The notes under the pieces are model-generated. The model was given only the letters and a program-made list of their open reading frames with translations. It did no database searches and was not told the DNA's origin. From NCBI GenBank assembly GCA_037138335.1, contig JBAXIO010000018.1:18221-82220 (forward strand): a DNA stretch of 64,000 nt, in the 5' to 3' direction. The position numbers were made by a program, and so were the translations under genes. Below are positions 24,949 through 33,531 of the stretch, one piece after another. Within the stretch, counting starts at the first letter, position 1. Each line of letters starts with the position of its first letter. The DNA is from CAIRDP01 sp037138335 (lineage in GTDB: Bacteria > Bacteroidota > Bacteroidia > Bacteroidales > FEN-979).

Positions 24949-25416
24949 ATGAATTCCGGGTACAAATTATCATCTTCTTCAAAACCCCTGAAGGTCGGCA
25001 AGACTAAACAAGCCAGGCAATCCTTAAAGGAAAGCAGTATCCGTGGGATTGTTGTTCACGGCAAACATTTAGGGAGCAGCCTTGGTTTCCCCACCGCCAA
25101 TATTATCCCCCCAAAAGAACATCCGCCGGTAATCCCTAACGGAGTATACCTGGTGAGCGTGATGCTGAGGGAGAAAGAGTTTTTCGGTTTATGTAATATA
25201 GGTTACCGCCCCACAATTGGCGGAACTCATCTTGTTATCGAAGTCAATATTCTTGATTTTTCAGATGATATTTACGGTGAGGAGATTTCGATCAGGGTCA
25301 TCAGGGCTATCAGGAAGGAAAAAAAATTCAGAGATCTTGAACAGCTGGTTAACCAGATCAAACTTGATAAGGCGAAGGCAGTAAAGTTTCTCTCAGCGTT
25401 GAATAAGAATGAGTGA
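24949..25416 (+). CDS. Riboflavin kinase domain protein (RibF lacking its FAD synthetase half)
   Basis: A roughly 155-residue protein equal to the C-terminal half of RibF. Riboflavin kinase motifs are intact: VVHGKHLGSSLGFPTAN (nucleotide loop PTAN), NGVYLVSV, NIGYRPT, and EVNILDFSDDIYG with the catalytic Glu. The first 30 residues (SSSKPLKVGKTKQARQSL) look like the usual linker of full RibF, so the N-terminal adenylyltransferase domain of about 160 residues is simply missing. It would make FMN but not FAD. The ATG at 24949 is preferred to a TTG nine bases earlier. Its end overlaps the convergent gldH by 24 bases. It follows the flavin-free respiratory operon by 31 bases. Confidence 0.8.
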   Translation: MNSGYKLSSSSKPLKVGKTKQARQSLKESSIRGIVVHGKHLGSSLGFPTANIIPPKEHPPVIPNGVYLVSVMLREKEFFGLCNIGYRPTIGGTHLVIEVNILDFSDDIYGEEISIRVIRAIRKEKKFRDLEQLVNQIKLDKAKAVKFLSALNKNE

Positions 25417-25878
25417 GGCCCGGTAAATCCCTTCGGTTTCCATCCGTGGATTAAGATTCTCAATCTCAACTTTAAGGATCCCTTTCCGGGAACAATAGAG
25501 GTTCCTTTTAAGGACCAAACGCGTAAGGCAGGTATCACCGTTTAATGTCCCTGTAAATGAACCATTTTTATTCTTAACCTGCAAAAGGTATTCTTTAATT
25601 CGTTCTTCCCCCGAAGGTGTGTCAAGGACCATATTCAAGGGAAACTCATCATAGGCAAATGTTCTTGACAACCGCAGTTCAAGAACAACATCATAAGATT
25701 TTCCCATTTCGTTTATTGGAAATTCATATTTCAGGATATTGTACCTCTGCCAGGATTGCCCCGGGAAGGAAATACTTTTTTCCGAGGGTTTTTCGTGAAT
25801 GCACCCCGTCATTAAAATAATTGCGATCAACAACCAATGCAAAAATGGTTTTTTCTGTTCAGAATGATGTTGCGTCAT
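25393..25878 (-). CDS. gldH: Gliding motility-type lipoprotein GldH
   Basis: A 161-residue lipoprotein with lipobox LMTGC and the GldH pattern (WQRYNILKYEFPIN, YDVVLELRLSRTFAYDEFPLN, CLTRLVLKRNLYCSRKGILKVEIENLNP). GldH is needed for gliding and, with other Gld proteins, for type IX secretion in Flavobacterium, but it also occurs in non-gliding Bacteroidota. The start overlaps the end of the large histidine kinase gene by 20 bases, suggesting coupling. Confidence 0.82.
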   Translation of the reverse strand: MTQHHSEQKKPFLHWLLIAIILMTGCIHEKPSEKSISFPGQSWQRYNILKYEFPINEMGKSYDVVLELRLSRTFAYDEFPLNMVLDTPSGEERIKEYLLQVKNKNGSFTGTLNGDTCLTRLVLKRNLYCSRKGILKVEIENLNPRMETEGIYRASLILIQR

Positions 25879-28800
25879 ATTGAAGCGGGATGGTTATCGT
25901 AAAGACTGCTCCGTCTTTTCCTGGTACAAATTTAACATCCCCTCCCATACTTCTGATTATTCCCCTGACAATTGCCAGGCCTAAACCGGCCCCGCCTGAT
26001 TTAGTAGTGAAGTTGGGAAGGAAAATCTTTTCTGCAATTTCGTCAGTAATTCCTTTTCCGTTATCTTCTATGCCAATACTATACTGATTTTCATGCTTTT
26101 GAACTGAAATATTAACAAGGCCTTTTCCCTTTGTACCGATAGCCTGAGTCGCATTGTTCAGGAGATTTGTGAAAATCCTTACAATCTGCTTTTTATCTCC
26201 ATAGATAAAGGCAGATTCTTCGGATGAGGTCAGTACTATTTGAATATTCTCATGGCCAATATACAATGATATCACCGAGTTTATGATTTCAATGAGATCA
26301 AGTTTTTCAGTAAACGGCAGGGGCATTTTAGCGAAATCTGAAAATTCTGTGGCAATAACAGAAAGTGAGTCAATCTGCTCAGTCATTATCTTCGTAAACC
26401 GCTGTAGCCTCAGGTTAAAATCTTCCGCTTTGTCATTCCATACCTTACTCAGATGCTGAACGCTAAGTTTCATTGGCGTCAGAGGATTCTTTATCTCATG
26501 CGCAACCTGTCTTGCCATTTCCCTCCATGCACTCTCCCGTTCCGATTTGGCCAGCTGATCGGCGCTGAATGCCAGTTCGTCGATCAATCGATTATACTCC
26601 TCAACCAGCCGCCCGATTTCATCATGGTTGTTCCAATGGATTTTTTCATTGCGCTTCCCAAGTTTAAAGTCCTCCATCCTGCTGACCAGTATACCAAGAG
26701 GAGCTGAAAGATAACGGGAAATGGCAACCGAGATAAATGCGCTTATCAGGATGAATAAAATGTACAGATTCATAAAGGCAATAAGAAAATCATTGATCTC
26801 CTTTTTCAGATCTTCCTGCCGGGAGAAAAAGGGTAAATTAACATACGCCAATAACTCATTTTTATCATTATATAACGGGAAGTAAGCTGAAGAATAATTA
26901 TACGCTCCAATCTTTTCATCCTGGAAGAAAGCCGACTGTCGGTTCTTTTTAAGATCGGCATAGGCCAGTGGATTTATTCTTCTCGAGATAAGTCCTTCAT
27001 CAAAAATCTGGGGCCGGCTCGATAACATCATAAGTCCCGTTGAGGAATACATGTTAACATCGGTATAAAACATGCCCGACAGCCGTTGAAGGTCTTCTTC
27101 AACCAGGGTATTATCGAGTTTTTCAAGTTTATCCTTATCCCCGTATTTATCCTGCATTTCTGTCATAACCGACAAAGTCCGTTCACTGAAGGAATCCATG
27201 TTTTTTATGTTGTTAAGCCTTATCAGAAAGTACAACAGAAGGCCTCCCAGTATTAGAAAAGAAACAACAATGATGCCTACGTTAGCAATTTGAAACCGGT
27301 TTTTTAATGTTATAAAAGAAAACTCATGAAACATGTCGGGTTTGAAAACCAGGTTTAACACCAGGGTCAGGAGGGAAAAGAATATAAAAAGGTAGGATAC
27401 CGGAGATATCAGTTCAAGAAAGCCATCGTTCTTCTTGCTTAACACAAGAATTCTTGATTTGTCCATTTTGTATTTGTAATGATCCGTTCCTCCCGATGTA
27501 AAGAAGGTACTGTAAGCTGAAGAATTCACAAGGTCATTATACCTCATGGGATAAGAAAATTTACCTGTTTTATAAACCAGCGCCCCTCCCTGGTACATTG
27601 CATAAGAGTAGTTACTGAGGTCAGGTAAATTCATAATCCTCCTGTCGATAAGCAATTCAGGATAGCCCAAATCCTTGACAGGGGTTTTTGCGTTAAATTC
27701 AATATAGATCTTTCCTGCCGGCAATTTACTTCCGCCAGTCGAATCTATTGGTCCGAGCACAGCCAGGTATGTCTCTATTCCGGTACCATAATCAATAAAA
27801 AACAAGTTTGGGTTTGCAGTTCTTTCGCCAGCTTTTAAACAAACCTGGTGAAAATATTGTTCGCAATCATAAACATATCCCCTTGGCTGGATCCTTAACA
27901 TTTTACCGGGAGAACAAACCGTTATCTGTATGGTGAATCTGTTCCAGTAATCCCTGATATAATTCGTCTTGATATATTTTACCAGGGCCTCTTCCTGTGT
28001 GGCCTCGTAATCCCTGACCATTGAGTGGATTGTTGAATCATTCAGCAGCTTCCTCTCCAATGAATTGTAAAGAAGTTCAGTAACAGGGTTCTTTTCCGTT
28101 GCCAGCTTAAGCGCAATAAGTTTTCGTTCCTCCCTTTCCCTGTTATAATTGGCATTGTTTAACACAACCGAAACAAGTAATGCCATCCAGACCACGGGTA
28201 ATATAATATTCTTAAACGGGCTGCTCCCCGGTTTTTCTATGAAAAAAAACAAAAGCACAAATAGAAAAACTGCGAAGAGCGTTGCAAGGATAATGGCCAT
28301 GGCGATGTCCCACCAGTACAGGTTCAATATAAGATCTCCCGCGGCGGCAAAGGCAATAACAAGTATCCTGGCGCGGGGACTGCCGAAACCTGTGAAAGAC
28401 CCTGCAGTTTTTGAAAACAGGTAAAAGCTTAATGAAAGACAATAAACGATAATCAGGCCCGTAAGACTCTGGGGCCCGATTTTCGAGATGTCCTTCAGGT
28501 CCATTGAAAAAGAAGAATTATTTACAAGATCAACCAGCCTTAGACAAAGAATAATATATATTGCTAAAATGAATGCAACAGCTGCCGCCGACTTAAACAA
28601 TATACTCCCATGCCGCAGCCCTGAAAATGATCTTTCTCTGAACAACTTGCGAAATGCTACATAGGCGATCATCACGGCAATAAGGCTATTTAACAAATAA
28701 TCACCGGCTGATGGCAGGAGTGCTGAAGAAGAATAATACAAGGGTGAAAAGAAAGTTGTAGTATACAGGACATGCGGAAAATTTAAAAAGCCCTGAAGGA

Positions 28801-29578
28801 TCCGAATTAACATCACACCTGCTGCAAAGAAAACTACGAAAAGCAGCGGCCTGTTTTTAAACCATCCAACGAATGAACAGGAATAATAGATAGCCAGGTA
28901 AAACGAAAATATGGATAAAAAGAAAAGCAAGCAGAGCAACACGATCCAATTGTCATATGAAGGTACAAAGCCTGAAAAATCGAGTGAAAACAAAGGCCTG
29001 CCTTCCTGGGAAAACACCTCATTCCCCTTTTTTGCCGGTGTTATTCCGAGTCCGCCCGGAGCATTGAAATCGTTTTGAAATGAATTTTCAATGTATTCAT
29101 TTTCGAAGGAGTACTCATGTTTTACAAGGATCAGTCCGACTGTTTTGGTATTTCCGGTTTTATTAATAATAATATAATACCAGCCATTGGCTAATTTTTG
29201 CAAACAGTCTTCATTACCTAACTGAGAATTTGATAATTCGTCAACAGAATTATCCGACCAATAAACCAGGTGATCGTTTTCATAATATTGAATGGCGAAC
29301 CCCTCATTTGGAATATCGGGAATATGTTTTTCATGATTTCGAAATTCCAAAGATTGCTCAAGGTCCTTATTCTTATATGTAAATAATTTTAATGTCTTTT
29401 TTACCTGGAGTTCTTTTTTCAAAATCACCTGCTGCACCCTTGAAGTGATTTTTTCCTGGCTATTTCTTTTTTTCAGATAAAATTCGGTCGAGATAAGGCT
29501 AATTAAAAAAATAACCGCCAAAAGGAAGGGAATAATCGTATAAAGAATTGACTTTCTGTCAGATAAAATAGGCTTCAT
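25859..29578 (-). CDS. Very large membrane sensor histidine kinase (NtrY-like kinase core)
   Basis: A 1239-residue kinase. An N-terminal helix (about 13-33) is followed by an extracytoplasmic region, a cluster of roughly eight transmembrane segments (about 210-470), a second soluble region, more helices (about 725-800) and a further extracytoplasmic sensor region before a helix near 960. The core then holds HAMP (about 980-1030), a HisKA box with His1027 in VAHEIKNPLTPM, and an ATPase domain with NNATQAIG, DNGKGI and GLGLAIV. No response regulator is adjacent, so it is an orphan. It forms an operon with gldH, which may hint at cell-envelope sensing (inference). Confidence 0.85.
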   Translation of the reverse strand: MKPILSDRKSILYTIIPFLLAVIFLISLISTEFYLKKRNSQEKITSRVQQVILKKELQVKKTLKLFTYKNKDLEQSLEFRNHEKHIPDIPNEGFAIQYYENDHLVYWSDNSVDELSNSQLGNEDCLQKLANGWYYIIINKTGNTKTVGLILVKHEYSFENEYIENSFQNDFNAPGGLGITPAKKGNEVFSQEGRPLFSLDFSGFVPSYDNWIVLLCLLFFLSIFSFYLAIYYSCSFVGWFKNRPLLFVVFFAAGVMLIRILQGFLNFPHVLYTTTFFSPLYYSSSALLPSAGDYLLNSLIAVMIAYVAFRKLFRERSFSGLRHGSILFKSAAAVAFILAIYIILCLRLVDLVNNSSFSMDLKDISKIGPQSLTGLIIVYCLSLSFYLFSKTAGSFTGFGSPRARILVIAFAAAGDLILNLYWWDIAMAIILATLFAVFLFVLLFFFIEKPGSSPFKNIILPVVWMALLVSVVLNNANYNREREERKLIALKLATEKNPVTELLYNSLERKLLNDSTIHSMVRDYEATQEEALVKYIKTNYIRDYWNRFTIQITVCSPGKMLRIQPRGYVYDCEQYFHQVCLKAGERTANPNLFFIDYGTGIETYLAVLGPIDSTGGSKLPAGKIYIEFNAKTPVKDLGYPELLIDRRIMNLPDLSNYSYAMYQGGALVYKTGKFSYPMRYNDLVNSSAYSTFFTSGGTDHYKYKMDKSRILVLSKKNDGFLELISPVSYLFIFFSLLTLVLNLVFKPDMFHEFSFITLKNRFQIANVGIIVVSFLILGGLLLYFLIRLNNIKNMDSFSERTLSVMTEMQDKYGDKDKLEKLDNTLVEEDLQRLSGMFYTDVNMYSSTGLMMLSSRPQIFDEGLISRRINPLAYADLKKNRQSAFFQDEKIGAYNYSSAYFPLYNDKNELLAYVNLPFFSRQEDLKKEINDFLIAFMNLYILFILISAFISVAISRYLSAPLGILVSRMEDFKLGKRNEKIHWNNHDEIGRLVEEYNRLIDELAFSADQLAKSERESAWREMARQVAHEIKNPLTPMKLSVQHLSKVWNDKAEDFNLRLQRFTKIMTEQIDSLSVIATEFSDFAKMPLPFTEKLDLIEIINSVISLYIGHENIQIVLTSSEESAFIYGDKKQIVRIFTNLLNNATQAIGTKGKGLVNISVQKHENQYSIGIEDNGKGITDEIAEKIFLPNFTTKSGGAGLGLAIVRGIIRSMGGDVKFVPGKDGAVFTITIPLQYDATSF

Positions 29579-29658
29579 TAGGCTGTCTATAAAACGTTAT
29601 TTTCCCCCGGAGGGGATATTGCCCCAGAAAGGATTATCGTTTGTCTGTGAGCTTAAAA

Positions 29659-30549
29659 TTAAGAAATTTCCGGGTATAGGATGTATATATGGCTGGAATA
29701 TCCCGTTTCCGGATTTTTGGCTTTACTATTCGAAATTGCGCCGTTCACAAATGCCCTGGATAAATTGCTTTTCCTGCTTTTATATTTTTCACTAAGTAAT
29801 GAAATATAAAATGAATCGAGGATCTGAGGGAGAGTTTTCACAATTTTCATTTGATGCAGTCGGGCGAAATACTGAAAAGATGTTTTATTGAAATGGTAAA
29901 GATGTCTCGGAAGGTCATATGCTGCCCAAAATTTCCCATACTTTAACGCATCCCATGAATTACAATTAGGCAATGCAATAATCAATACCCCCCCGGGCGC
30001 TAAGAATTTATTTATTGCCTCCATGCTTTCATTCAAATCATGAATATGCTCTAATACATGCCATAAGGTGATACAATCGAACTTCAGGTTCTTAGGAGCA
30101 AAATCGGTAATCTTTTCCCTCACATCAAGACTATAATTTGCAGCCGCAGCTTCCCTGGGCTTTCTGTTTAATTCTACCCCGAAGGCATTAAGTTTTTGCT
30201 CCTTACAGTAATTGAGAAACTCCCCTGTGCCGCAACCGATATCCAGAATGTTCTTTCCTTTTATAAACCTGTTTACAACTGAGAATTTTTTCTTCAGCAT
30301 AAATTTCCTGGCATAAGTATAAACCAGGGTAAGGAGCTCTTTTTTGCTTGTATCGTGGGAGATGTATTCTGTTGAATCATAGTACCTGATGCTGTTTTGG
30401 ATATCAGGCCTGGGATTGGTAAATCTGAGCCCGCAATTATTACATTCAGCAATTTCAAATTCTTCCTGTGAAAGAAAATAATCCTGGCTTTTAAGGGATA
30501 ATTTTAGCCAAGTTGAGTTGCATGACGGGCAATTATTTAATAATTCCAT
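29659..30549 (-). CDS. SAM-dependent methyltransferase with N-terminal zinc ribbon
   Basis: A 296-residue class I methyltransferase. An N-terminal CPSC (7-10) and CNNC (36-39) pair form a likely zinc ribbon. The SAM loop ILDIGCGTGEF (about 98-108) and the acidic/aromatic TLWHVLEHIHD motif follow. This architecture is common among methyltransferases acting in cell-surface polysaccharide or lipid synthesis in Bacteroidota; the target is unknown. It starts 26 bases downstream of mnmG, with a parS-like site in the gap. Confidence 0.82.
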   Translation of the reverse strand: MELLNNCPSCNSTWLKLSLKSQDYFLSQEEFEIAECNNCGLRFTNPRPDIQNSIRYYDSTEYISHDTSKKELLTLVYTYARKFMLKKKFSVVNRFIKGKNILDIGCGTGEFLNYCKEQKLNAFGVELNRKPREAAAANYSLDVREKITDFAPKNLKFDCITLWHVLEHIHDLNESMEAINKFLAPGGVLIIALPNCNSWDALKYGKFWAAYDLPRHLYHFNKTSFQYFARLHQMKIVKTLPQILDSFYISLLSEKYKSRKSNLSRAFVNGAISNSKAKNPETGYSSHIYILYPEIS

Positions 30550-30555
30550 AGTTAC

Positions 30556-30571
30556 AGTTCCACGTGAAACA
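30556..30571. promoter_or_regulatory. Degenerate parS-like site between mnmG and the methyltransferase gene
   Basis: AGTTCCACGTGAAACA matches the ParB-binding palindrome TGTTTCACGTGAAACA at 14 of 16 positions, with the central CACGTG intact. It lies in the short gap at the 3' end of mnmG, opposite the perfect copy at 32490. Confidence 0.72.
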
Positions 30572-30575
30572 ATGT

Positions 30576-32441
30576 CTATTTTCGTAAAAATACAATGAGA
30601 ACAGAAACATCCGATGGGGAAACACCACTTATCCTTGATGCCTGTCCAATAGTTTCTGGTTTAATTTTCGACAATTTCTCCCTGGCTTCCAATGAAAGTG
30701 AGAGTATTGTGTTGTAATTGATTTTCTTTGGAATTACCAAATCTTCAAATTTCCCCAGTTTTTCTGCAACTTCTTTTTCTTTTTCTATATATGATTTGTA
30801 TTTAATAAGCAGCTCGGCTTCTTCAACTTCTTCAACAACGACATCTCCAAAAGTGTCAATCAGATTACCGATTTTTTTTACATCCCGGTAAAGATCCATC
30901 AATTTTATCTGGGGCCTTTGTATTATTGTTTCAATTTTATTCTTTTGCCTGATTGCCGATAATTCACGCCCCCGTAAATAGGGATTAATCTCTTCCGGAG
31001 TAATCGATTCTTTCTTTAATGCTTTTTCAATCTGCCTTATTTTTTCATATTTCTTATTCACACGGCTCAACCTGGATTCATCAGCCAATCCGATATTAAA
31101 GGACCTTTCGGTCAACCTGTAATCAGCATTATCCTGCCTTAATAATATCCTGTATTCCGCCCTTGAAGTAAACATGCGATAAGGTTCCTCAGTTCCTTTT
31201 GTTATAAGGTCATCGATAAGCACTCCTATGTATGCCTCTGATCTTTTTAAAACTAATGAGGCTTCCTTTCTTACTTTTAAATGCGCGTTTATTCCTGCCA
31301 TAAAACCTTGCGCCGCAGCCTCCTCATATCCTGTTGTACCGTTAATCTGTCCTGCTAAAAACAGATTTTCCACGGCCTTTGTCTCAAGATTAAAATTCAA
31401 TTGAGAGGGGGGGAAATAATCATATTCTATTGCATACCCGGGCCTGAAAAACTTTGCATTTTTAAACCCGGCAACTTTCCGTAAAGCCCGGAACTGAATT
31501 TCTTCGGGCAATGATGATGAAAACCCGTTAACATAATATTCGATCGTATTCCAGCCCTCCGGTTCAATAAATAGCTGATGCTGCTCCTTCGTGGAAAATC
31601 TTTCAATTTTATCTTCAATTGACGGACAATATCGCGGCCCCCTTCCTTTTATCCTACCGGTAAAAAGCGGTGAGCTCCCAAAACCTTCCTTCAGGATATC
31701 GTGGACTTCAGGGCTTGTATAGGTCAGAAAACAGCTTTTTTGTTTTAGCAATTTCTTTGTTTCGGTATAAGAAAACTTCCCGGGGATCTCATCACCTTTC
31801 TGTTCTGTCATTTTTGAAAAGTCAAGGGTTCTGCCATCCACTCTTGCAGGTGTCCCGGTTTTCATCCTACTTGACTTTATCCCGATCCCGTTAAGGTTTT
31901 CTGTTAGATCCCTTGCAGGTCTCTCCCCTATCCTGCCCCCCGACAATTGCTTTGTTCCTATATGAATAAGCCCGTTCAAAAAGGTTCCATTAGAGAGCAC
32001 AACTGTCTTTGAAAAAAATTCCAAACCCAATTGTGTTTTTACTCCAATTGCCTTACTGCCCTTAACAATTACTGATGTCACGGCGTCCTGCCAGAAATCA
32101 AGGTTCTTCAATCCTTCCAGGATCGATCTCCACTCAATAGAAAACAACACCCTGTCATTCTGTGCCCTGGGGCTCCACATGGCCGGACCTTTTGATAAAT
32201 TCAGCATCCTGAATTGTATCATTGTATTGTCACTTACAATGCCGGTATACCCGCCCATCGCATCGATCTCCCGAACAATCTGTCCTTTTGCTACGCCACC
32301 GATTGAAGGATTACATGACATCTGTGCCAAATTAGTCATGCTCATAGTAATTAAAAGGACCTTGGAGCCCATATTGGCAGCAGCGGCAGCAGCCTCGCAT
32401 CCTGCATGGCCCCCACCTACAACAATAACATCATATTTCAT
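30576..32441 (-). CDS. mnmG: tRNA uridine-5-carboxymethylaminomethyl modification enzyme MnmG (GidA)
   Basis: A 621-residue FAD protein that, with MnmE, modifies the wobble uridine of several tRNAs. It begins with VIVVGGGHAGCEAA (FAD dinucleotide fold) and has the GidA signature MSCNPSIGGVAKG. The MnmE-interacting C-terminal domain is present. I start at 32441 because an upstream in-frame start at 32486 adds 15 residues before the Rossmann strand. Flanked on both sides by parS-like sites, an arrangement found near the replication origin in many bacteria. Confidence 0.95.
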   Translation of the reverse strand: MKYDVIVVGGGHAGCEAAAAAANMGSKVLLITMSMTNLAQMSCNPSIGGVAKGQIVREIDAMGGYTGIVSDNTMIQFRMLNLSKGPAMWSPRAQNDRVLFSIEWRSILEGLKNLDFWQDAVTSVIVKGSKAIGVKTQLGLEFFSKTVVLSNGTFLNGLIHIGTKQLSGGRIGERPARDLTENLNGIGIKSSRMKTGTPARVDGRTLDFSKMTEQKGDEIPGKFSYTETKKLLKQKSCFLTYTSPEVHDILKEGFGSSPLFTGRIKGRGPRYCPSIEDKIERFSTKEQHQLFIEPEGWNTIEYYVNGFSSSLPEEIQFRALRKVAGFKNAKFFRPGYAIEYDYFPPSQLNFNLETKAVENLFLAGQINGTTGYEEAAAQGFMAGINAHLKVRKEASLVLKRSEAYIGVLIDDLITKGTEEPYRMFTSRAEYRILLRQDNADYRLTERSFNIGLADESRLSRVNKKYEKIRQIEKALKKESITPEEINPYLRGRELSAIRQKNKIETIIQRPQIKLMDLYRDVKKIGNLIDTFGDVVVEEVEEAELLIKYKSYIEKEKEVAEKLGKFEDLVIPKKINYNTILSLSLEAREKLSKIKPETIGQASRISGVSPSDVSVLIVFLRK

Positions 32442-32489
32442 TGAATTTCCCAACCCCACTTTTGCCTTTCTGGAAAAAATATTCATTTA

Positions 32490-32505
32490 TGTTTCACGTG
32501 AAACA
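32490..32505. promoter_or_regulatory. parS centromere-like site (ParB binding), perfect match
   Basis: TGTTTCACGTGAAACA is the exact 16-bp parS palindrome conserved across bacterial phyla. It lies 49 bases upstream of the mnmG start, in non-coding DNA. ParB nucleates here for chromosome segregation; parA and parB are not in this window. Confidence 0.92.
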
Positions 32506-32559
32506 TATACTTTGTACATAAATTAATACCGGTTAAATTTACATCCAACACCTCTGCTA

Positions 32560-32598
32560 AAATAAAACCGCGTTGAATAAAAAAATGATCAACGCGGT
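32560..32598 (-). terminator. Terminator of the DUF4175-ybeY operon
   Basis: On the minus strand the arms ACCGCGTTGA and TCAACGCGGT (32589-32598 and 32567-32576) form a perfect 10-base stem followed by TTTATTTTA. It lies 20 bases after the ybeY stop. Confidence 0.85.
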
Positions 32599-32617
32599 GA
32601 CAACTGGTAACAAAACA

Positions 32618-33049
32618 TTAACAATCAGCGTATTTGCTTAAATATTTATTTTCAAGCCTGGTCATCCTTCGTTTTTCATTGCTTGAAGTGTCATCATATC
32701 CCATCAAATGTAATACCCCATGAATTAGTACCCTTCTTAATTCATTTTCAAAACCCACCTTGTATTTTTCAGCATTTTCATTCACTCTTTCAATGCTGAT
32801 ATAAACATCTCCACTGATTATCAGCTCCTCCTCTGATAGGGAAAAGGTAATAATATCCGTGTATGTATTCGTATTTAAATATTTTAAATTAAATTTCAAT
32901 AAATTCTCATCGTTTGTCAAAATAAAGTTTATCTCCCCTGTAATGCATCCTTCTTCGTGAACAACAGTTTCTATCCATTTACGAATCCTGATCCTGTCCC
33001 TGACAAGAAATTTGCATCCATGACTGAAAAACTGAATATTCTTATTCAT
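32618..33049 (-). CDS. ybeY: Endoribonuclease YbeY (rRNA maturation)
   Basis: A 143-residue UPF0054 metalloprotein involved in 16S rRNA 3'-end maturation and ribosome quality control. The zinc motif reads HGVLHLMGYDD: the first two histidines are present, but the third ligand position (usually GYDH) is Asp. Variants without the third His are, to my recollection, common in Bacteroidota. The upstream ATP-binding gene overlaps it by 8 bases, so the pair is coupled. A terminator follows. Confidence 0.9.
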   Translation of the reverse strand: MNKNIQFFSHGCKFLVRDRIRIRKWIETVVHEEGCITGEINFILTNDENLLKFNLKYLNTNTYTDIITFSLSEEELIISGDVYISIERVNENAEKYKVGFENELRRVLIHGVLHLMGYDDTSSNEKRRMTRLENKYLSKYADC

Positions 33050-33530
33050 TGTCTTTCTTCACAGCTGTTGATTTTTTTACCCAGTAATCCTTAAGCTGAT
33101 TGATCCTTAAAAGCGATTTCTCATAATTCATACTGGATACATAGAAAGTTAACGTAATTGATTCGCCCTTTACTGAGATCGTCACTTCGTCGGCCAGGGC
33201 CTTTATAATAAATATTTCTCTCCTGAGCTTATGCTTTCTCACTTCCTGCTCCAGGAAATGTTCGTTCTCACTGGAAAGGTCAGGTCCGTCAAATTTCAAT
33301 TTAAAGGTAAACCCTTTGATGGTTTTTTGAAAAGTGACAATCAGTGAAGATTCCTTTTCCTCACCTGAAATCGAAATCAGAATATTGGCCGCTTCGGTAG
33401 AAGCCAGTAAAATGTTCCCGAAATATTCATTATTGATATTATGGTAATCGCAGATTTCCTCAATAAACCTCTCGATCTTATAAACTTCTTTCTTACCGCT
33501 TATGGTGATCTCCCTGTAATCGTTTTTCAT
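33042..33530 (-). CDS. RsbW-like histidine-kinase-type ATPase-fold protein
   Basis: A 162-residue protein with weak similarity to anti-sigma/serine kinase ATPase domains of the RsbW type: an N-terminal helix pair, ILLASTEAANILIS in the place of the N-box, and a later FTLKLKFDGPDL strand like the G1 box. Key N-box asparagines are not conserved (EAAN rather than EAVxN), so ATP binding is uncertain. It lies between DUF4175 and ybeY in one operon (one-base gap upstream, 8-base overlap downstream). Function unknown. Confidence 0.6.
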   Translation of the reverse strand: MKNDYREITISGKKEVYKIERFIEEICDYHNINNEYFGNILLASTEAANILISISGEEKESSLIVTFQKTIKGFTFKLKFDGPDLSSENEHFLEQEVRKHKLRREIFIIKALADEVTISVKGESITLTFYVSSMNYEKSLLRINQLKDYWVKKSTAVKKDNE

Positions 33531-33531
33531 A

